This document shows, one piece after another, positions 15,954 through 19,483 of a DNA stretch of 19,483 bases; the first letter of the stretch is position 1, and each line of letters opens with the position of its first letter. This DNA is from an uncultured Flammeovirgaceae bacterium (GTDB lineage: Bacteria; Bacteroidota; Bacteroidia; Cytophagales; Cyclobacteriaceae): NCBI GenBank assembly GCA_946480685.1, contig CAMLLI010000002.1, positions 1 to 19,483 on the forward strand, read 5' to 3'. The translations under genes were made by a program, and so were the position numbers. The notes beneath the pieces are model-generated. The model saw nothing but the letters and a program-made list of their open reading frames with translations. It did not search any database and was not told the origin of the DNA.

Positions 15954-17438
15954 TTATCGTGGATTGGGTTCAAGTCCGCCCAGTGAAATGGCTTCCGGTG
16001 GTATCTGTAAAACCCTGCGCGGATCACCTGCCGTGAGTTGTATACTTTCACCATCGCGAATGCGGTGTGTCACAGTGAGGTCGTGACGAAGTATATCAAA
16101 CCAGCGCAATCCTTCGTGGATAAATTCTGCTCTGCGCAGATCGAGTACCGCCAGCAGTGTTGCCTTCTGATTTATACTCTCTTTATAAAAATTATAGAGT
16201 TTGTTGGCATTGAGATTATGGAACTGCGGTACATAGTCTGTGATGCGTTTGCTCACCAGTATATTCATATCATCCAGCGCTGCCTGCAGGTTGTTCTGCA
16301 TGGTATAGGCTTCGGCACGGTTCAGTAACACTTCTTCCGTTGTGAAGAGTGGTACAATGGTATAGGTAAAGCCGGTGTTGGCGTTCGTACCGGTGCGCAC
16401 AAAGTGATCTTTGAACTTGGGCACAAAGTATACCTGGGTAGCCGAACTATAATATACCCAATACGCGTAACTACCCTGCATCGGGTTTCGGTCGAGTATA
16501 GATGTTTTGGTGTTGACACCGGTGGTATATTTCAGTGTGTTGTAGGAGAAAGCCCAGTCCGATAAAGTTTCACAGAGCAACAGGTTTGCCTTTTCTGACG
16601 ATCGCGTATAGTTTGTGATCAGCTCGTTCATAGCGTATGTCCTGTACGTTGTATTCCACGGGCGCAGGTTTGAAGCAAAATCGCCATTCGGGAAAACCTG
16701 GTTGGCATGTTCAATTACCTTTGCATAATCTTTTTTAAACAGGTAGAAACGCGAAGCAAAGGCGTGTGCAGCGGCCCGGGTAAAGTGATAGCGAGACACA
16801 CCATTGGCATCCGCATCGTCTGTTACATAACTTTCATCATCGATAAGCGGTAAACCTTCCGTCAGGTCTTTTTCCACCATGTTATATACATACTCCACTG
16901 TGTGTCTTCCATACTTCTTTAAAGATTCTGTCTCCGGCTCTGTTACATACGGTATACCCGGATAGAATGCTGCCGTACCGGGCTCATATGTTTTGGCAAA
17001 CAAAGTTACCAGCATAAAGTGTGCGTACGCGCGGGCCACCAATGCTTCACCTTTCTGCGCATTGTATTCAGATAAATTACCGGCCTGGTCAATGGCACGC
17101 AACGCGTGGTTGGCAGCCGCTATAGCCGTATAGCACGAGTTCCAGTAATTTTCAGGAGTATCCTGTGCAGTAGCGTTCACACTGCGCCAGAAGTACGGGT
17201 CCGTATTGCGGGCGTCCTGCGACTGCGTTGGATTGTCTTCCACATTATCCGACATCGCCTCACAGAAAGGTATATAATTCCCCTCCGGATACGCGGTAAC
17301 AAGGAGCTCTGCGATCTTTTCTTTGGAATCAAGTATAGTACGGTTGTCGGGTACTTTGGACAGGAAGTCTTCACATCCGCTTACCGCTATACCTGCTACC
17401 ATCAAACTGTATATATATTTTTTCATAGCTACCTTCAT
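15954..17438 (-). CDS. SusD/RagB-family lipoprotein of operon 2
   Basis: This 494-residue SusD-like lipoprotein partners the second SusC. The signal peptide ends in AVSGC (Cys22), followed by EDFLSKVPDNRT, a typical SusD opening. TPR-like helices include ALVARAYAHFMLVTLFAKTY. The C-terminal signatures are EVLLNRAEAYTMQN, RRAEFIHEGLRWFDILRH (435-452) and a final LQIPPEAI. The ATG at 17438 is 4 bases after the SusC stop. A second ATG at 17426, giving MKKYIYSLMV, has AAGG at a good distance (five bases) upstream and may be the true start. It differs strongly from the operon 1 SusD, so the ligand is probably different. A peptide ligand would suit the neighbouring peptidase, but this is inference. 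Confidence 0.95.
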   Translation of the reverse strand: MKVAMKKYIYSLMVAGIAVSGCEDFLSKVPDNRTILDSKEKIAELLVTAYPEGNYIPFCEAMSDNVEDNPTQSQDARNTDPYFWRSVNATAQDTPENYWNSCYTAIAAANHALRAIDQAGNLSEYNAQKGEALVARAYAHFMLVTLFAKTYEPGTAAFYPGIPYVTEPETESLKKYGRHTVEYVYNMVEKDLTEGLPLIDDESYVTDDADANGVSRYHFTRAAAHAFASRFYLFKKDYAKVIEHANQVFPNGDFASNLRPWNTTYRTYAMNELITNYTRSSEKANLLLCETLSDWAFSYNTLKYTTGVNTKTSILDRNPMQGSYAYWVYYSSATQVYFVPKFKDHFVRTGTNANTGFTYTIVPLFTTEEVLLNRAEAYTMQNNLQAALDDMNILVSKRITDYVPQFHNLNANKLYNFYKESINQKATLLAVLDLRRAEFIHEGLRWFDILRHDLTVTHRIRDGESIQLTAGDPRRVLQIPPEAISLGGLEPNPR

Positions 17439-17442
17439 TCGG

Positions 17443-19483
17443 TTAGAGATTGATCTTTATGGTTGCCGTGATCTGTTTCGGTACAGGCATGGCTACACCT
17501 CCTGATGAATAGAATTCAGGATCTTGCCCGTATAATTTCTTGTCCGCATAGAGCAGCAGTAAATTAGTTCCGGTCAGGGTAAGCGATGCATTGCCCAGCC
17601 CCGTATTTGCGAGCATCTTCGATGGAAGATTATACGTCAGCGATATAGTGCGCATGCGAACAAAGCCTCCATCTACTACCCGTGCCGTAGAGTAGTTGTA
17701 CGTATTGTATGGATATATAGCCCCCAGTCGGCTAAGTGATGTGTAATCAAGTATCGATGGAACATTGGTATATTGTTCATCACCTGGCAACACCCAGCGA
17801 TCAAGGAATTCGCGTGGCATTGCATCGAGATCGGAGTAACGCGTTTTGAAAGCGGGATTCAACCGAATCTTGTTCCCTGCCTGGTAGGTAAGGAATATAT
17901 TCAACGACAGATTTTTATAGCGGAATATATTGGACAGACCTCCTGTTACCGTTGGATCAACAGAACCTTCGTATTGCAAGTGCGCTATATTCGAGCTTTG
18001 CAGAAAAACATCGGAGCTTCGGTTACCATCGTGATTGATGAACACCGGCATGCCTGATTCCGGGTCAAGTCCTTCATACTTCACCGAGAACAATCCGCGC
18101 ACCGGGTATCCTTCCATCGCACCACCTTCCGGGAATACAAGGTTGAAGATTCGTGGTTCGTTGCGCAGGTTGGTGATCTCACTTTTATTATAGCTGAAAA
18201 CATAGTTTGTATTCCAGCCCCAATCGGTACGATTAAATATAGTTGCTCCTATGGTAAGATCAACACCACGCGATTTCATATCAGCATAGTTAATGGCCTT
18301 AAAGGGCTCCCCTCCTATACCGGATGTCTTGATGATGCTGATAAGATCAAACTGATTGCGTTTATAAAAATCAGCGGTGATAACAAACTTGTTGAAGAGT
18401 CCTGTATTGAAACCAACGTTCAGTTCATACTGCTTCTCCCACGTGAGGTCTGAGTTCTCAAGACTTTCTATACCGATAAGGGATTCGCCTTCGTTGAGAT
18501 ACGGTCTGCGTGTAGTAGCACTGCGAAATACAACGGAGGCGTTATTCGCATTCCCGGTATTCGCTGTTAAACCGTAGCCCGCTTTGAGTGTAAGGAAATC
18601 TATACTCTGTATGTCTTCCATGAATCGCTCGGTGTCCACATTCCAGGCTCCACTCACGTTCCAGGTAGGCAACCACCGGGCTGTACGCGATTCTCCAAGA
18701 CGATTCGATCCGTCCATACGCACCGTGGCGTTGAGTACATATTTACTGTTGTAGGAATACGTAGCACCTCCGTAGAAACTTGCATACCGTTCAAAGCCAT
18801 TACCCATCCCGAAGTAATTGAAGTTACCTTCGAGTTGTTGCTTCAGCATGAGGTAATCGGTATAGGGAACACCACCACGACTATATTGATAACCGTATCC
18901 GTTGCTATAGGAAGTTTGACGATCCACTTGTCGGATCTCTTGTCCTACCACCAGGTTCGCACTATGTATACTGTTGAAAGTATGATTCCACGTGAGCTGG
19001 TTCTTGAAATAGTAACTCGCCATCTTGTCATCAGTACGATTGTAGAAACCTCCCTGCGGTAATACCACGACAGGATCTACATTTGGGTAATCGGGATTTA
19101 CATACAGAAATTTATTTCCAAGACGAATGATCTGTGAACCATCAGCGCGATATGCTTCTGCCATGTTAGAACCTTCCTCTACTTTATGTTCCGTAACGGT
19201 TGTTACCGAACGGGCCGATCCTATAAAATCATATTTCAGTTCTTTCAATACCTGGTAGCTGAATTCACCTTGCAGTTTGAAATCCAGTTGATTGAGATCG
19301 ATGTAGTTCTTTTGTACTTCATTCAGAATATTGAACGGTGCATAGTTGCGTGTGAAATATTCGAGATTTCCATTCTCATCATACGCAGTTAGCACGCGAC
19401 TTGTATTCAACGCATAGCTGAAAGGATTTATATCGAAGTCGCGATCATAGCCACCGGATACAACGTTGGTCTGTCGTGAGACA
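17443..19483 (-). CDS. SusC/RagA-family TonB-dependent transporter of operon 2, 5' end missing
   Basis: The frame is open to the right edge, so the signal peptide, CarboxypepD-like domain and plug lie outside the window; about 680 C-terminal residues are present. They are beta-barrel sequence typical of SusC proteins: LKAGYGLTANTGNANNAS, NSDLTWEKQYELNVGFNTGL, FVITADFYKRNQFDL, a late VVDGGFVRMRTISLTYNLP and SLTLTGTNLLLL. The chain ends TATIKINL, with Leu in place of the usual terminal Phe. It is followed 4 bases later by its SusD partner. Its substrate is unknown; the downstream metallopeptidase hints at peptides or proteins rather than glycans. Confidence 0.95.
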   Translation of the reverse strand, partial: VSRQTNVVSGGYDRDFDINPFSYALNTSRVLTAYDENGNLEYFTRNYAPFNILNEVQKNYIDLNQLDFKLQGEFSYQVLKELKYDFIGSARSVTTVTEHKVEEGSNMAEAYRADGSQIIRLGNKFLYVNPDYPNVDPVVVLPQGGFYNRTDDKMASYYFKNQLTWNHTFNSIHSANLVVGQEIRQVDRQTSYSNGYGYQYSRGGVPYTDYLMLKQQLEGNFNYFGMGNGFERYASFYGGATYSYNSKYVLNATVRMDGSNRLGESRTARWLPTWNVSGAWNVDTERFMEDIQSIDFLTLKAGYGLTANTGNANNASVVFRSATTRRPYLNEGESLIGIESLENSDLTWEKQYELNVGFNTGLFNKFVITADFYKRNQFDLISIIKTSGIGGEPFKAINYADMKSRGVDLTIGATIFNRTDWGWNTNYVFSYNKSEITNLRNEPRIFNLVFPEGGAMEGYPVRGLFSVKYEGLDPESGMPVFINHDGNRSSDVFLQSSNIAHLQYEGSVDPTVTGGLSNIFRYKNLSLNIFLTYQAGNKIRLNPAFKTRYSDLDAMPREFLDRWVLPGDEQYTNVPSILDYTSLSRLGAIYPYNTYNYSTARVVDGGFVRMRTISLTYNLPSKMLANTGLGNASLTLTGTNLLLLYADKKLYGQDPEFYSSGGVAMPVPKQITATIKINL

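Noticed and set aside
1..19483. Mobile element, CRISPR array, tRNA or phage signature
   Set aside because: No transposase or integrase frame, spaced repeats, terminal inverted repeats or clover-leaf sequence was found. The InsA-like cysteine module at 11433-11513 is part of a LacI regulator, not a transposase.

Overview
The window comes from a member of the Bacteroidota. Two SusC/SusD pairs, lipoprotein signals ending in Cys, a TTTG/TAnnTTTG-type promoter and almost no Shine-Dalgarno dependence all point that way. A soil or sediment Cytophagales relative is plausible, but the sequence alone does not settle the genus. Coding density is very high. By eye the GC content is in the mid-40s per cent, and TATA tetranucleotides are strikingly frequent.

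Two minus-strand nutrient-acquisition operons flank one plus-strand regulator. Operon 1 (11230 down to 1, running off the left edge) is a compact polysaccharide utilisation locus: SusC-type TonB-dependent transporter, SusD-type lipoprotein, a CE6/SASA-type acetyl esterase, a glycoside hydrolase family 2 enzyme, a large sialate-O-acetylesterase-like esterase, and an FAD-dependent oxidoreductase cut by the window edge. The downstream genes overlap by 4 bases or are 1 to 32 bases apart. The set suggests import and trimming of an acetylated oligosaccharide: esterases remove acetyl groups and the GH2 enzyme removes a terminal sugar. No endo-acting depolymerase is visible.

Between the operons, on the plus strand (11424-12593), lies a LacI-family regulator with an extra N-terminal four-cysteine zinc-ribbon-like module. 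It is divergent from operon 1 and is its likely local regulator. Its own promoter matches the Bacteroidota consensus, and a 16-base dyad that looks like a LacI operator covers the -33 element.

Operon 2 (from beyond the right edge at 19483 down to 12613) encodes a second SusC (partial) and SusD, a zinc-metallopeptidase lipoprotein with HExxH, a DUF4302-type lipoprotein and a small lipocalin-like lipoprotein. It has no carbohydrate-active enzyme, so its substrate may be a peptide or protein. A strong stem-loop lies between its last two genes. No tRNA, rRNA, CRISPR array, insertion sequence or integrase gene was seen.
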